Source: Chloroflexota bacterium (lineage in GTDB: Bacteria; Chloroflexota; Dormibacteria; Dormibacterales; Dormibacteraceae). From it: DNA of 48,100 nt. The stretch covers positions 1 through 48,100 of the forward strand of contig VBEK01000127.1 of assembly GCA_005889135.1 (NCBI GenBank), given 5' to 3'. Of this stretch, positions 36,103 to 45,146 are shown piece by piece (the stretch's first letter is position 1; every line of letters begins with the position of its first letter). Made by a program: the position numbers and the translations under genes. The notes under the pieces were generated by a model, which was not told the DNA's origin, made no database searches, and saw nothing but the letters and a program-made list of their open reading frames with translations.

Positions 36103-37745
36103 CCGCCGAGCCGGTCCTGTTCGCCGGATGCAAGCCCGAGGTGGCGGCCTTTGGGGAGCGCATCCTCGCCGTCGGTCCAGGCGCGCGCGCGGCGGCCGGG
36201 CGGAAGGCCGAGGTCGTGCGCCTGAGCGGCGAGGTGTGGCCGGGCCTGATCGACTCGCATATCCACCTCGAGGGCCTGGCCGACCGCAAGCTGACCGTCG
36301 ATCTCAACGGCAGCGCCAGCCTCGACGAGGCGCTGCGGCGCGTGAAGGAGCGCTCGAAGTCGCTGCCAAGGGACGCGTGGGTCGTGGGCGCCGGTTGGTA
36401 CAACGACGGCTGGCCTGACGCGTCCTTCCCCTCGCGGCGGCGGCTCGACGCCGCGGCGGGCGGACGTCCCGCCTATCTGCGGCGGAAGGACGGGCACTCG
36501 GCGTGGGTTTCGACGGAGGCGCTGCGCATGGCGGGCGTCGAACGAGGCGCCGCGGACCCTTCCGGCGGAACCATCGACCGCGACGCCGAGCGCGAGCCGA
36601 CAGGCATCCTGCGCGAGACGGCGATGCAGCTCGTCTTCCGCCTGGTGCCGCGCGAGACGGACGACGAGTTGGACTCGGCCATGGGCGAAGTGCTCGCCGA
36701 CCTCGCGCGGCTCGGGCTGACCGGCGTGCACACGATGGACAGCGCGCGAGGGCTCGCGTCGCTGCAGCGCCTGCACGCCAAAGAGCTGCTGCCGGTGCGC
36801 GTGACCTACAACCTCCCGCTCGCCGACCTGGCGCACGCCGAGCGCATCGGCATCCGCTCGGGATGGGGCGACGGGTGGCTGCGGATCTGGGGAGTGAAGG
36901 CGTTCGTCGACGGCTCGCTGGGGAGCCGTACGGCCGAGATGCTCGATGGCTCGGGGACGGCGCGACTGGCGCAGCCCGAGCTCGTCGACATGATCGAGCG
37001 CTGCGCCCGCGCCGAGCTGAACGTGTGCCTGCACGCCATCGGCGACGGCGCAGTCCGCCGCGCGATCGACGCACTGGCGCCGCACAAAGACGCGTGGCGG
37101 AGCTGGCGGCCGCGCATCGAGCACGCGCAGTGCGTCAACCCCAAAGACATGCCGCGTATGGCTCGCGCCGGCGTGATCGCCTCCATGCAGCCGATCCACG
37201 CCGTCGCCGACCGCGAGCTCGCGGATGCGCTGTGGCCGGCGGTCACGCAGCACGCGTACGCGTGGCGCGCCCGGCGGCCGCGCATCGAGCACGCGCAGTG
37301 CGTCAACCCCAAAGACATGCCGCGTATGGCTCGCGCCGGCGTGATCGCCTCCATGCAGCCGATCCACGCCGTCGCCGACCGCGAGCTCGCGGATGCGCTG
37401 TGGCCGGCGGTCACGCAGCACGCGTACGCGTGGCGCGCCCTCGAGCGCGCGGGTGTGCGGCTGGCATTCGGCTCGGACGCGCCGGTGGAGACGGCCGACC
37501 CGCTTGCCGGGATCGAGGCCGCGACCACCTGGCGCCGGCAGGCGAAGTGGCATCCCGACCTCGCCCTGACGCGCGCGGCGGCGCTGCGGGCCTACACCTC
37601 AGGGGCGGCTTACGCGGCCGGCATGGAGGACGAGGTTGGGGCGTTGCGGCCGGGAAGGATGTGCGACCTGACCGTGGTCGACGCCGGCAAGGTCGTCGCC
37701 ACCGTCGCCGGCGGCAGGGTCACGTGGCGGCGAAAGCGCGCCTGA
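36099..37745 (+). CDS. amidohydrolase, YtcJ-like (Amidohydro_3), with internal duplication
   Basis: A 548-aa metal-dependent hydrolase. Ligand motifs: PGLIDSHIHLEG (HxH), GVKAFVDGSLGSRTAEM, LHAIGDGA, IEHAQ and FGSDAPVE. Related enzymes act on amides, imides or cyclic compounds; substrate unknown. The TTG start overlaps the ACAD stop (TTGA). A 56-residue block (from PRIEHAQ to the end of HAYAWRA) is present twice in tandem with identical DNA, doubling the metal-site IEHAQ strand; normal relatives have one. The protein may be misfolded or this may be an assembly artefact. The 3' end overlaps the convergent HIT gene by 26 bp. Confidence 0.85.
   Translation: MTAEPVLFAGCKPEVAAFGERILAVGPGARAAAGRKAEVVRLSGEVWPGLIDSHIHLEGLADRKLTVDLNGSASLDEALRRVKERSKSLPRDAWVVGAGWYNDGWPDASFPSRRRLDAAAGGRPAYLRRKDGHSAWVSTEALRMAGVERGAADPSGGTIDRDAEREPTGILRETAMQLVFRLVPRETDDELDSAMGEVLADLARLGLTGVHTMDSARGLASLQRLHAKELLPVRVTYNLPLADLAHAERIGIRSGWGDGWLRIWGVKAFVDGSLGSRTAEMLDGSGTARLAQPELVDMIERCARAELNVCLHAIGDGAVRRAIDALAPHKDAWRSWRPRIEHAQCVNPKDMPRMARAGVIASMQPIHAVADRELADALWPAVTQHAYAWRARRPRIEHAQCVNPKDMPRMARAGVIASMQPIHAVADRELADALWPAVTQHAYAWRALERAGVRLAFGSDAPVETADPLAGIEAATTWRRQAKWHPDLALTRAAALRAYTSGAAYAAGMEDEVGALRPGRMCDLTVVDAGKVVATVAGGRVTWRRKRA
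37105..37440 (+). repeat. perfect in-frame 168-bp tandem duplication inside the amidohydrolase gene
   Basis: Copy 1 (37105-37272) and copy 2 (37273-37440) are identical in all 168 bases, including synonymous positions, and keep the reading frame (56 codons). The bases just outside the repeat differ (T versus C before it), which fixes the borders. Confidence 0.95.
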
Positions 37746-38205
37746 GCTTGGCGGAGGTCTGAGTCAGCGCCTCGTTGACGATCTTCACGTCGTCGATCAC
37801 GGCCATGAAGTTGGTGTCGCCGTTCCAACGGGGGACGAGGTGAAAGTGGACGTGGTCGGGGATGCCCGCGCCCGCGGCGCGGCCGATGTTCACGCCGGCG
37901 TTGATCCCGTCCGGGTTCATCGATTCCCGGAGCACGGCGAGGGTGCGCCGCACGGCGCGCATCAGGTCGGTCGTCGCCCCATCGTCGAGGTCTTCGAGCG
38001 TGGCGACGTGCGCGACCGGGGCCACCATCGCGTGGCCGGGGTTGTAAGGGAACTTGTTGAGGATCACGATCGCGCCCTCCGGTCGCCAGAGCACGAGGTC
38101 GGCGTCAGGATCATTCGGGTCTGCGATCACGCGGCAGAAGAGGCAGCCGGGTCGCTGCTCCCCGCCGATGTACTCCATGCGCCAGGGCGCCCACAGCCTC
38201 TGCAT
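37720..38205 (-). CDS. HIT family hydrolase/phosphorylase
   Basis: A 161-aa protein of the histidine triad superfamily, Ap4A phosphorylase-like branch: start [19 protein letters not shown] (Cys pair), ILNKFPYNPGHAMVAP, and the active-site HVHFHLVPRW. It would cleave nucleoside phosphate links. Its ATG shares base 38205 with the TTG of the divergent EamA gene, so regulatory sequence must lie in the neighbouring coding region. AGAGGA about 10 nt upstream may be its ribosome site. Confidence 0.88.
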   Translation of the reverse strand: MQRLWAPWRMEYIGGEQRPGCLFCRVIADPNDPDADLVLWRPEGAIVILNKFPYNPGHAMVAPVAHVATLEDLDDGATTDLMRAVRRTLAVLRESMNPDGINAGVNIGRAAGAGIPDHVHFHLVPRWNGDTNFMAVIDDVKIVNEALTQTSAKLRRAFAAT

Positions 38206-39053
38206 TGATCTACGTCCTCTTCTTGCTGACAGTCACTGCCGTCTGGGGCTGGACCTTCGTCCTGGTCAAGGACGCAGTCACACAGTACCCGACGCTGCCG
38301 TTCTTGCAGATCAGGTTCGCGCTCGCGCTGGTCGTGATGGCGCTGGTCGTCCACCGCCTTCCGACGCGACGGGAGCTTCGCGTGGGCGCGGTGATCGGGA
38401 CGGTGCTCGCGGCCGGCTACCTGGCGCAAACCGCGGGCCTGACCATCACCAGCCCTGGCAACGCTGGGGTGATCACGGGGATGTTCGTGGTCTTGACGCC
38501 GCTTCTCAACCGTGTGTTCGGCGCGCCGATCCACTGGTGGACGTGGGCCGCGACACTCGTTTCGCTGGCGGGCCTGATCCTGCTGACCGGCGGGCCGACC
38601 GGCATGAGCGTCGGCGACCTGCTGGTGCTTGCGTGCGCCGTGCTGTTCGCGCTTCACATCGTGCTCCTCGGGCGCTGGTCGCCCGGCACCTCGGCGGCGC
38701 CGCTGGCGATGGTGCAGATGGGCGTGTGCACCGTGCTCTTCAGCGCCGGCGGCACGTGGTCGCTGCGCTGGCCGAACGCCGGGGTGTGGTTCGCGATCGT
38801 GATCACGGGCCTGTTCGCGTCCGCGTTCGGCTACTTCGTGCAGACGTGGGCGCAGGCTCACATCAGCGCCAACCGGACGGCGCTCATCCTGGCCACCGAG
38901 CCTGCGTGGGCGCTGGTCGCGGCGGTGGTCCTGGCCGGGCAGCGGTTTGGCCTGGTGCAGGCGATGGGCGCGGCGCTGGTGCTCGTGGCGATCCTGGGCC
39001 ACGAGGGGGCGTCACTAAAATTTGAGAGCCATGGCCAGCCGTCCCCGCCGTAG
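38205..39053 (+). CDS. EamA/DMT family transporter
   Basis: A 282-aa protein with ten hydrophobic helices in two EamA halves; openings [19 protein letters not shown] and [16 protein letters not shown], with [12 protein letters not shown] and [18 protein letters not shown]. The substrate is unknown. The first start is TTG 38205, whose T is also the last base of the divergent HIT start codon; TTG 38223 is an alternative that would give 6 bases of real separation plus. Its 3' end contains the leuS promoter hexamer and start (23-nt overlap). Confidence 0.85.
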   Translation: MIYVLFLLTVTAVWGWTFVLVKDAVTQYPTLPFLQIRFALALVVMALVVHRLPTRRELRVGAVIGTVLAAGYLAQTAGLTITSPGNAGVITGMFVVLTPLLNRVFGAPIHWWTWAATLVSLAGLILLTGGPTGMSVGDLLVLACAVLFALHIVLLGRWSPGTSAAPLAMVQMGVCTVLFSAGGTWSLRWPNAGVWFAIVITGLFASAFGYFVQTWAQAHISANRTALILATEPAWALVAAVVLAGQRFGLVQAMGAALVLVAILGHEGASLKFESHGQPSPP

Positions 39054-41487
39054 CGCCTACATCCCCCAGGACATCGAGCCCAAGTGGCAGAGGACCTGGG
39101 CCGAGCGCGGCGTGATGAAGGCTTCAGACAGCTCGCCGAAGCCTAAGTACTACGACCTGGTCATGTACCCATACCCGTCGGGCGACCTGACGGTCGGGCA
39201 CGCGCGCAACTACGTGATGGGCGATGCCCTGGCGCGGATGAAGCGGATGCAGGGATTCGAGGTGCTGCATCCGTTTGGGTGGGATTCGTTTGGTCTGCCG
39301 GCCGAGAACGCGGCGACCAAGCGCGGCGGTGGTCTGCACCCGAGGACCTGGACGCTCAACAACATCGCGAAAGGCAAGCGTGAGCTGAAGATGCTGGGCA
39401 TCCTCTACGACTGGGACCGAGAGGTCACCGTCAGCGAGCCCGATTACTACAAGTGGACGCAGTGGCTGTTCCTCTTGATGCTGGAGCGAGGCCTGGCGTA
39501 CCGGGCAATGGCGCCGGTCAACTGGTGCCCGGTCGACAAGACCGTGCTGGCCAACGAGCAGGTGATCAACGGCCGCTGCTGGCGCCACCCCGACGTGGAA
39601 GTCGAGAAGCGCGACCTGGAACAGTGGTTCCTGAAGATCACCGACTACGCCGATCGCCTGCTGGACGACCTGGCGATGCTGGAGCGCTGGCCGCAGAAGG
39701 TCCGCGTCATGCAGACGAACTGGATCGGCCGCAGCATGGGCGCGGAGGTCGACTTTCCCGTCGTCGGCATGCCGGACGAGTCGATCCGCATCTACACGAC
39801 GCGGCCGGACACGCTGTTCGGCGCGACCTTCATGGTCCTCGCGCCGGAGCATCCGCTGGTCGAGCGCATCACCACCGAGAAACACCGGGCCCGCTTGCGC
39901 GAGTACGTGGAGAAGGCGCGCAAGGAGACCGAGATCGAGCGCCTGTCGACCGAGCGCGAGAAGACGGGCGTGGCGACGGGCGGCTTCGCCGTGAACCCTG
40001 TCAACGGCGAGAAGATCCCCGTCTGGGTCGCCGACTACGTCCTGGTCACCTACGGCACCGGCGCGATCATGGCCGTGCCCGCGCACGACGAGCGCGACTT
40101 CGAGTTCGCGCGGCGCTACGACCTGCCGATTCGCGAGGTCATCGCGCCTCCCACCGGACCGCAGAAGATGCTTCGCGAGGCGTACATCGGCTCGGGCACG
40201 ATGGTGAACAGCGCGCAGTTCGACGGCCTCGATTCGGGCGAGGGGATCGAGCGCATCTGCGACTGGCTGGAGGAGCGTGGGATCGGCAAGCGCTCGGTCA
40301 AGTACCGGCTACGCGACTGGCTGATCTCACGCCAGCGCTACTGGGGCGCGCCCATCCCGATCGTCTACTGCCCCAATCACGGCATCGTCCCGGTGCCGAA
40401 AGAGCAGCTGCCAGTCGAGCTTCCCCCGGAGTACAAACCCCTGTCCGAAAACCCGGACTGGTACGAAACCACGTGCCCGTTGGGAGACGGCCCCGCACGA
40501 CGCGAGACCGACACCATGGACACGTTCATCGACTCCTCGTGGTACTTCATGCGGTACGCGAGCCCGCACGACGATCGCGAGCCTTTCGACCCCGAGCTGG
40601 TGAATCACTGGATGCCGGTCGATCAGTACACGGGCGGTGTCGAGCACGCGATCCTGCACCTGCTCTACTCGCGCTTCTTCGTCAAGGTGCTTCACGACGC
40701 GGGCATGGTCGAAGCGTCGGAGCCGTTCATGCGCCTCTTCAACCAGGGCATGGTCAAGCGGTTCGGGCAGGTGATGTCGAAGTCGGCGGGCAACGGCGTC
40801 TCCATCGACGAGCTGGCGGGCGCGCAGGGCGCGGACGCGGGCCGGATCTACGAGATGTTCATCGGCCCGCCGGAAGAGGACGTCGAGTGGACGGACGCGG
40901 GGCTGAACGGCGTGGTGAAGTTCCTCCAGCGCGTGTGGCGGCTGGTGCTGGAGCCGGCGGCGGTGGCGGGCGAGAGCGGCCCATTGGGCGCGACCGTCGA
41001 CAGCGCGGCGCTGCGGCGCAAGGTCGCCCAGACGGTGGGGAAGGTGACCGAGCACTACGACGAGCTCCGCTTCAACACCGCGGTCGCGTTCCTGATGGAG
41101 CTGGCAAACGCGATGCAGGACTATCTGCGCGGCGGCGGGGCCCGGGACACCGCGTGGGAGGAGGCGGTGCGGACGCTGCTGAAGCTGCTCAACCCGCTGG
41201 CTCCGCACGCGTGCGAGGAGATGTGGGAGCGGCTGGGCGAGCAGGGGATGCTGGCGGACGCGCCGTGGCCGGTGTTCGACCCAGGCCTGGCCGCCGAGCC
41301 CAAGATCGTGCTCGTCGTCCAGGTGGCGGGCAAGCTGCGCGACCGGCTGGAGGTCCAGGCGGGGTTGAGCGAGGCGGCGGCGGTCGAGGCCGCGCTCAAG
41401 AGCGAGAAGGTGCAGGGGGCGCTGAACGGCGGCAAGCCGTCGAAGGTGGTCTACGTGCCCGACCGGCTGATCAACCTGGTGCCTTAA
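39031..41487 (+). CDS. leuS: leucyl-tRNA synthetase
   Basis: An 818-aa class I synthetase charging tRNA-Leu. Seen: [20 protein letters not shown] (HIGH region, about 50-65), the editing domain ([20 protein letters not shown]), [11 protein letters not shown], and [11 protein letters not shown] (KMSKS, about 581), then the anticodon-binding and C-terminal domains. A -10-like TAAAAT (39016-39021) ends 9 nt before the ATG, inside the upstream gene. A TTG at 39022 is a less likely start. A TTAACA-box promoter begins at its stop codon. Confidence 0.97.
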   Translation: MASRPRRSAYIPQDIEPKWQRTWAERGVMKASDSSPKPKYYDLVMYPYPSGDLTVGHARNYVMGDALARMKRMQGFEVLHPFGWDSFGLPAENAATKRGGGLHPRTWTLNNIAKGKRELKMLGILYDWDREVTVSEPDYYKWTQWLFLLMLERGLAYRAMAPVNWCPVDKTVLANEQVINGRCWRHPDVEVEKRDLEQWFLKITDYADRLLDDLAMLERWPQKVRVMQTNWIGRSMGAEVDFPVVGMPDESIRIYTTRPDTLFGATFMVLAPEHPLVERITTEKHRARLREYVEKARKETEIERLSTEREKTGVATGGFAVNPVNGEKIPVWVADYVLVTYGTGAIMAVPAHDERDFEFARRYDLPIREVIAPPTGPQKMLREAYIGSGTMVNSAQFDGLDSGEGIERICDWLEERGIGKRSVKYRLRDWLISRQRYWGAPIPIVYCPNHGIVPVPKEQLPVELPPEYKPLSENPDWYETTCPLGDGPARRETDTMDTFIDSSWYFMRYASPHDDREPFDPELVNHWMPVDQYTGGVEHAILHLLYSRFFVKVLHDAGMVEASEPFMRLFNQGMVKRFGQVMSKSAGNGVSIDELAGAQGADAGRIYEMFIGPPEEDVEWTDAGLNGVVKFLQRVWRLVLEPAAVAGESGPLGATVDSAALRRKVAQTVGKVTEHYDELRFNTAVAFLMELANAMQDYLRGGGARDTAWEEAVRTLLKLLNPLAPHACEEMWERLGEQGMLADAPWPVFDPGLAAEPKIVLVVQVAGKLRDRLEVQAGLSEAAAVEAALKSEKVQGALNGGKPSKVVYVPDRLINLVP

Positions 41488-41527
41488 CAGGCAGGGTTGA
41501 CTGGCGCCCCGGGGCGCGCCGTACGCT
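41483..41527 (+). promoter_or_regulatory. TTAACA-box promoter downstream of leuS
   Basis: CTTAACAGGCAGGGTTG (41483-41499) overlaps the leuS stop. TTGACT (-35, 41497-41502), a 19-bp spacer and TACGCT (-10, 41522-41527) follow. The box is identical to that of comEA in its first 14 bases. No coding gene lies downstream on this strand, so the transcript is probably the RNA described next. Confidence 0.45.
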
Positions 41528-41533
41528 GCGCCT

Positions 41534-41702
41534 CCGCACTACCTGCCCCAGGGTGGGTGGGGGGTCAGCGGGTGGGAACAACGCCCCGCTGGTGTGGCGC
41601 TGTCGGGCGCCAAAAGGGTCTATTAAGCCCAGGGATGCACTCTTTTGGCGACAAACAGGTCTATCCGGGCTGGTGATGCGCTCCCTTTGCGCAAAAGCGC
41701 AT
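41534..41702 (+). ncRNA. candidate structured RNA with two related hairpins
   Basis: No protein-coding frame is convincing in the 226 bases between leuS and the next gene. Hairpins seen: AGCGGG/CCCGCT (41570s), TGGCGC/GCGCCA, then hairpin 1 CGCCAAAAG/CTTTTGGCG (41608-41650) and hairpin 2 GCG(A)CAAA/CTTTGCGC (41648-41692). The loops share GGTCTAT, a GGCY or GCCC run, and GATGC-CTC, so hairpins 1 and 2 are an imperfect direct repeat with partly compensating stem changes. TGCGC-AAAA-GCGCA (41688-41701) could end the RNA or compete with hairpin 2. It does not match tmRNA, RNase P or SRP RNA by eye; 6S RNA cannot be excluded. It could instead be the 3' region of the minus-strand gene. Confidence 0.35.
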
Positions 41703-41713
41703 GCCTCGGCGGG

Positions 41714-42121
41714 TCAGTCCTGCGGCACCGGGACCCGCATCCCCGAGTCGAGCGCGTAGTTCGCCACGAGCTTCGAGCCCGCCGCCACCGTGATATTCGT
41801 CGGCCCGCTGGCCACGCGCATGTAGGTGTTGAACCTCACCACGTAGCCGCCCGGCTCCAGGCGGATCGAGTAGCTCCCGTTGTTGTCGGTCACCGTCCGG
41901 CCGACCACCTTCGTCCCCTGGAGGTAGTCGATCTCCAGGCTCGGCATGGGCTTGCCGGCGCAGGTCGACCCCGCTTGCTCGACCGGCGCGCACGGTACAA
42001 CCAGCACGCGGCCGGTAACCGTGCCGGTGTTCGTGGTCGGCGACGGCCTGTCGCCCGGGAACGTGTAGGCGCCGCACGCAGTACACACCAGGCAGAGGGC
42101 CCCGAGCAACGCTTGCCTCAT
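41714..42121 (-). CDS. small secreted/lipoprotein with carboxypeptidase-regulatory-like beta-sandwich
   Basis: A 135-aa protein with an export signal (MRQALLGALCLVCTACGAYT, possible lipobox before Cys at CTAC). The mature part, GTVTGRVLVVPC, VVGRTVTDNNGSYSIRLEPGGYVVRF, is a carboxypeptidase regulatory-like (CarboxypepD_reg) domain, often found in surface proteins. A Cys pair (VVPCAPVEQAGSTC) may form a disulfide. The ATG at 42121 is chosen for its signal; the open frame continues upstream into the antisense of tRNA-Gln, which is not coding. Confidence 0.7.
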   Translation of the reverse strand: MRQALLGALCLVCTACGAYTFPGDRPSPTTNTGTVTGRVLVVPCAPVEQAGSTCAGKPMPSLEIDYLQGTKVVGRTVTDNNGSYSIRLEPGGYVVRFNTYMRVASGPTNITVAAGSKLVANYALDSGMRVPVPQD

Positions 42122-42205
42122 CACCAGACCGAACGCCGGCAGGCGGTTTGAGGTCACGCCCGCATCGGGGAGGATGCGCGGGGCGAACGCTATGTTGGTA
42201 CCCGA

Positions 42206-42279
42206 TCCCGGGTGGCCAAGAGGTAAGGCAGAGGACTTTGGATCCTCGACCGAAGGTTCGAATCCTTCCCCGGGAACCA
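42206..42279 (+). tRNA. tRNA-Gln (anticodon TTG)
   Basis: A 74-nt cloverleaf: acceptor TCCCGGG with CCCGGGA, D arm GGCC-AAGAGGTAA-GGC, anticodon arm GAGGA-CTTTGGA-TCCTC with TTG, T arm GAAGG-TTCGAAT-CCTTC, encoded ACCA end. TATGTT at 42191-42196 is a likely -10. The TTAACA box for comEA begins 9 bp after its end. Confidence 0.96.
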
Positions 42280-42288
42280 CGTCAGTCT

Positions 42289-42331
42289 CTTAACAGGCAG
42301 GGTAGTCACGCCGCCATCTCGACCCTAGCCT
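42289..42331 (+). promoter_or_regulatory. TTAACA-box promoter of comEA-comEC
   Basis: CTTAACAGGCAGGGTAG (42289-42305), TAGTCA (-35 position, 42303-42308), a 17-bp spacer and TAGCCT (-10, 42326-42331), which ends 7 nt before the ATG. The box-to--10 offset (37 nt) equals that of the phospholipase D promoter. Confidence 0.5.
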
Positions 42332-42338
42332 CGATGCC

Positions 42339-42923
42339 ATGCGCATCCCGCTTCGGATCCCCGTTCGCCTCGTCCCCGGCTGGAGGCGTCTCGCGATTCT
42401 CGCCGGCCCGCTGACGCTGGCCGTCGCCATCGTCGCCGGCGCCTACCTCTATCACGCGGCGGCGCCGCCCGCGCCCACTGCGCCGCCGGTCCGCGACCCG
42501 GTCCTCGACCTGCCCGCCGACCCAGGTCTGCTGATTCACGTCGTCGGGGCGGTAGAGAACCCAGGCCTCTACCGCCTGCCCCGCGGCGACCGCGTCTTCG
42601 ACGCCATCGCCGCTGCGGGCGGCCTGAGCGCCGACGCCGACACGTCGAAGCTGCCCGACTACGCCGGACGGCTGCGCGACGGGGAGCAGATCAAGGTCGC
42701 GTTCGCGAAGACGTCGTCGGGGACGGTGATCGCGCGCGTCAACCTCAACCAGGCGACGCTCGAGGAGCTCGAGTCCATCCCCGGCTTCACCTCCGCCTTC
42801 GCGCAGGAATGCATCGATTACCGCACCAACTTCGGCGGCTTCCAGAACACGCGCGAGCTGGTCGAGATCCTGGGCATGAGCGAGTCCGACTATGTCGTCG
42901 CGCGCAAGTTCGTGACCCTGTGA
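42339..42923 (+). CDS. comEA: ComEA-like DNA receptor (SLBB and helix-hairpin-helix domains)
   Basis: A 194-aa competence protein: N-terminal membrane anchor (about 18-42), Pro/Ala linker, SLBB domain (IHVVGAVENPGLYRLPRGDRV, about 65-125), and two helix-hairpin-helix motifs at the end (VNLNQATLEELESIPG; NTRELVEILGMSE). It would bind incoming DNA at the cell surface and pass it to ComEC. The stop overlaps the comEC GTG (GTGA). The promoter carries the TTAACA box. Confidence 0.92.
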   Translation: MRIPLRIPVRLVPGWRRLAILAGPLTLAVAIVAGAYLYHAAAPPAPTAPPVRDPVLDLPADPGLLIHVVGAVENPGLYRLPRGDRVFDAIAAAGGLSADADTSKLPDYAGRLRDGEQIKVAFAKTSSGTVIARVNLNQATLEELESIPGFTSAFAQECIDYRTNFGGFQNTRELVEILGMSESDYVVARKFVTL

Positions 42924-45133
42924 CCCGCTACCCCGGGCTCGTTGTCGCCGTCGCCTGGTCGGCGGCGTTGGCCGCGGCCGTCGTGCTGCTGCCCGCGCGG
43001 CCGATGGTCGGCGTGGTGGCCATCGCCGCGGCGATGCCCGTCGCCGCGCTCGCGGCGCTTCTGCGCCCAGCGCTGCTCTGCCTCGCTCTCGCCGCCGCCC
43101 TGCTTGGCGTCGGTCGGGCTGAGCTTCCCGCCGCGGATCCCTTGCTGCCCGCGCGCGCCGCCTCCCTGGCCGGGAGTGTGGTCGCGATCACGGGACAGGT
43201 CGTCGATGACGGCCGGCCAGTCGGCGGCGGATCCGAGGCCCTGGTCGAGCCCGCGCGGATCGCAATCGGTGGCGCCGCCATCCACGACATCGGCGACCTC
43301 ATGGTCCGCTGGCGCGGGCCGGAGCAGGCAGGGTTCGCGGACCAGGTCAAGGCTGCCGGCACGCTGGTCCTGCCGCGCGACATGCCCACGTTCGACCGCC
43401 GCGCCTACCTCGCCCAGCGCCATGTCTACCTCCAGCTCGACGCGACGAGCTTCGACGTGTCCCGGCCCGGCGGCGGTCTCGGCGCCCTGCCCTCGTGGTT
43501 GCGCAAGCGGTACACCGCGGCGGTCGACGCCGCTCTGCCCGCGCCGCACGCGGCGATGCTGCTCGGCATCGTCCTGGGCGTCCGCCAGGGAATTCCGGCC
43601 GCGCTCGAGAACGCCTTGATCGCGACGGGCCTGGTCCACCTGCTCGTGCTCAGCGGACTGAAGGTCGCGGTCTTCGCACGCATGGTCCAGGGCGCGCTCG
43701 CGCCCATCCTCGGCCGGCTTGCGACCTGGCCGGCGCTCGCCTTGATTGGCCTCTACGCGCTCGCCGGCGGGGCGACTCCGGCGGCGATTCGCGCCTCGGC
43801 CATGGGCGGCCTGGCGATCGCGGCCGCCAACCTCGGCCGCCCGTCGCATGTCTGGACCTCGCTCGCCGTCACGGCGGCGGCGATGCTGGGATGGCGGCCG
43901 GAGCTGGCGTGGGACGTCGGCTTCCAGCTCTCGTTCGCCGGCACGGCGGCGATCATCTTGTTGACGCCCCCGATCACGCGACGCGTGCGCTTCCTGCCGC
44001 ACATGCTGCGCGAGCCGTTCGCGGTCACCTGCGCCGCGCAGGTCGGCACGCTGCCGATGATGGCGACCGACTTCCACGTGATCTCGCCGGTCGGGCCGAT
44101 CGCCAACGCGCTCACGTTGCCCATCCTTCCCTTTCTAGTCACCTCGGGCCTGCTCCTCGGAGCGCTGTCGTTTGCGCCCGAGCTGGCGCGGGCAATCGCC
44201 ATCCCGATCGCCGGCATGCTCGCCTACATCGAGCAGGTCGGCTACGTGCTCGCCCGCGCGCCGGGAGCCGCCTTCACCGTGCCCGCGTTTCCGAACTGGC
44301 TGGGCCTCGCTTACTACTCGGCGCTAGGGCCGGCGATCGGGGGCGCCGGCGCCTCGGGCCACCGGCGGCGTGCCGCCTTCGCGGCCGCCGCGATCGCACC
44401 CGTGCTTATCTCCGCGACCGCGCTCGCGGCCTGGGCGAACGCGCCGCCGCAGGTGATGATCCTTGACGTCGGCGACGGGCAGGCCGTGCTCCTCCGCGGT
44501 CCGCAAGGCGCGATCCTCATCGACGGGGGACCGAGCCCCGCGAAGCTCGCCGACGGTCTCGGTACGCAGCTGCCGCCGTGGCAGCGCCGGCTCGACGCCC
44601 TGGTGATCACGGCGCCCGGACTCGGCCACGCCGGCGGTCTGGCGGGCTTCGACCGCGCCGTAAACCGCGTCCTCGTGCCCGGAGTCGCGCTGACCGGATC
44701 GGCGTGGCGGACAGCCGCGCTCGAGCAGCTGACGCGTGGCGCGGTCATTCAACAGGTGGTGGCCGGAGACATCCTTTCGGTGGCGGGCCTCGAGCTGCAA
44801 GTCGTCGCCCCGGAGCGCGGCGCCCCGGGCGACGTGGCCGGGGCGGCCGGCGTCGGCTTGCGCGTGGTGGCGCCTGGCGGCAGGTCCTTCTGCGACCTGA
44901 GCGACCTCGACCTCGACGCCCAGACGAGCGCCGCCACGCGACTGCGCGGTCCGTGCACGTACCTGCTGCTCCCCAACGGCGGCCGGAGCCGGTTGTCGCC
45001 AGACCTCGAACGAGTCGCGGTGACAACCTCCACGCAGCTCATCGCGTCGCGTTCGGCAGGACGGCTTGCCACAGGTTCTCCACCCCACGTCCTGCGCACC
45101 GACCAGGAGGGCGCGATCACCTTGCCGTTGTAA
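42920..45133 (+). CDS. comEC: ComEC DNA-uptake channel with degenerate metallo-beta-lactamase domain
   Basis: A 737-aa polytopic protein that transports single-stranded DNA across the membrane. N-terminal DUF4131-type region, then the competence core (GLVHLLVLSGLKVAVF, PAAIRASAMGGLAIAA, WDVGFQLSFAGTAAIILLTPP, VGTLPMMATDFHVISPVGPIAN), and a C-terminal MBL-like domain from about residue 512. In it the usual DVGQGD reads DVGDGQ and the usual T-H-x-x-x-D-H reads TAPGLGH, so most metal ligands are missing and nuclease action is unlikely. The GTG overlaps the comEA stop. Confidence 0.93.
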   Translation: MTRYPGLVVAVAWSAALAAAVVLLPARPMVGVVAIAAAMPVAALAALLRPALLCLALAAALLGVGRAELPAADPLLPARAASLAGSVVAITGQVVDDGRPVGGGSEALVEPARIAIGGAAIHDIGDLMVRWRGPEQAGFADQVKAAGTLVLPRDMPTFDRRAYLAQRHVYLQLDATSFDVSRPGGGLGALPSWLRKRYTAAVDAALPAPHAAMLLGIVLGVRQGIPAALENALIATGLVHLLVLSGLKVAVFARMVQGALAPILGRLATWPALALIGLYALAGGATPAAIRASAMGGLAIAAANLGRPSHVWTSLAVTAAAMLGWRPELAWDVGFQLSFAGTAAIILLTPPITRRVRFLPHMLREPFAVTCAAQVGTLPMMATDFHVISPVGPIANALTLPILPFLVTSGLLLGALSFAPELARAIAIPIAGMLAYIEQVGYVLARAPGAAFTVPAFPNWLGLAYYSALGPAIGGAGASGHRRRAAFAAAAIAPVLISATALAAWANAPPQVMILDVGDGQAVLLRGPQGAILIDGGPSPAKLADGLGTQLPPWQRRLDALVITAPGLGHAGGLAGFDRAVNRVLVPGVALTGSAWRTAALEQLTRGAVIQQVVAGDILSVAGLELQVVAPERGAPGDVAGAAGVGLRVVAPGGRSFCDLSDLDLDAQTSAATRLRGPCTYLLLPNGGRSRLSPDLERVAVTTSTQLIASRSAGRLATGSPPHVLRTDQEGAITLPL

Positions 45134-45146
45134 GTACGATCGCGAG

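Noticed and set aside
41534-41702. tmRNA, RNase P RNA or SRP RNA after leuS
   Set aside because: Hallmark sequences (tRNA-like T arm, GAGGAAAGUC, GGAA-type SRP tip) are not present; a novel or 6S-like RNA remains open.
42122-42280. N-terminal extension of the minus-strand lipoprotein through tRNA-Gln
   Set aside because: The extension reads the complement of the tRNA; a proper signal peptide begins at 42121.
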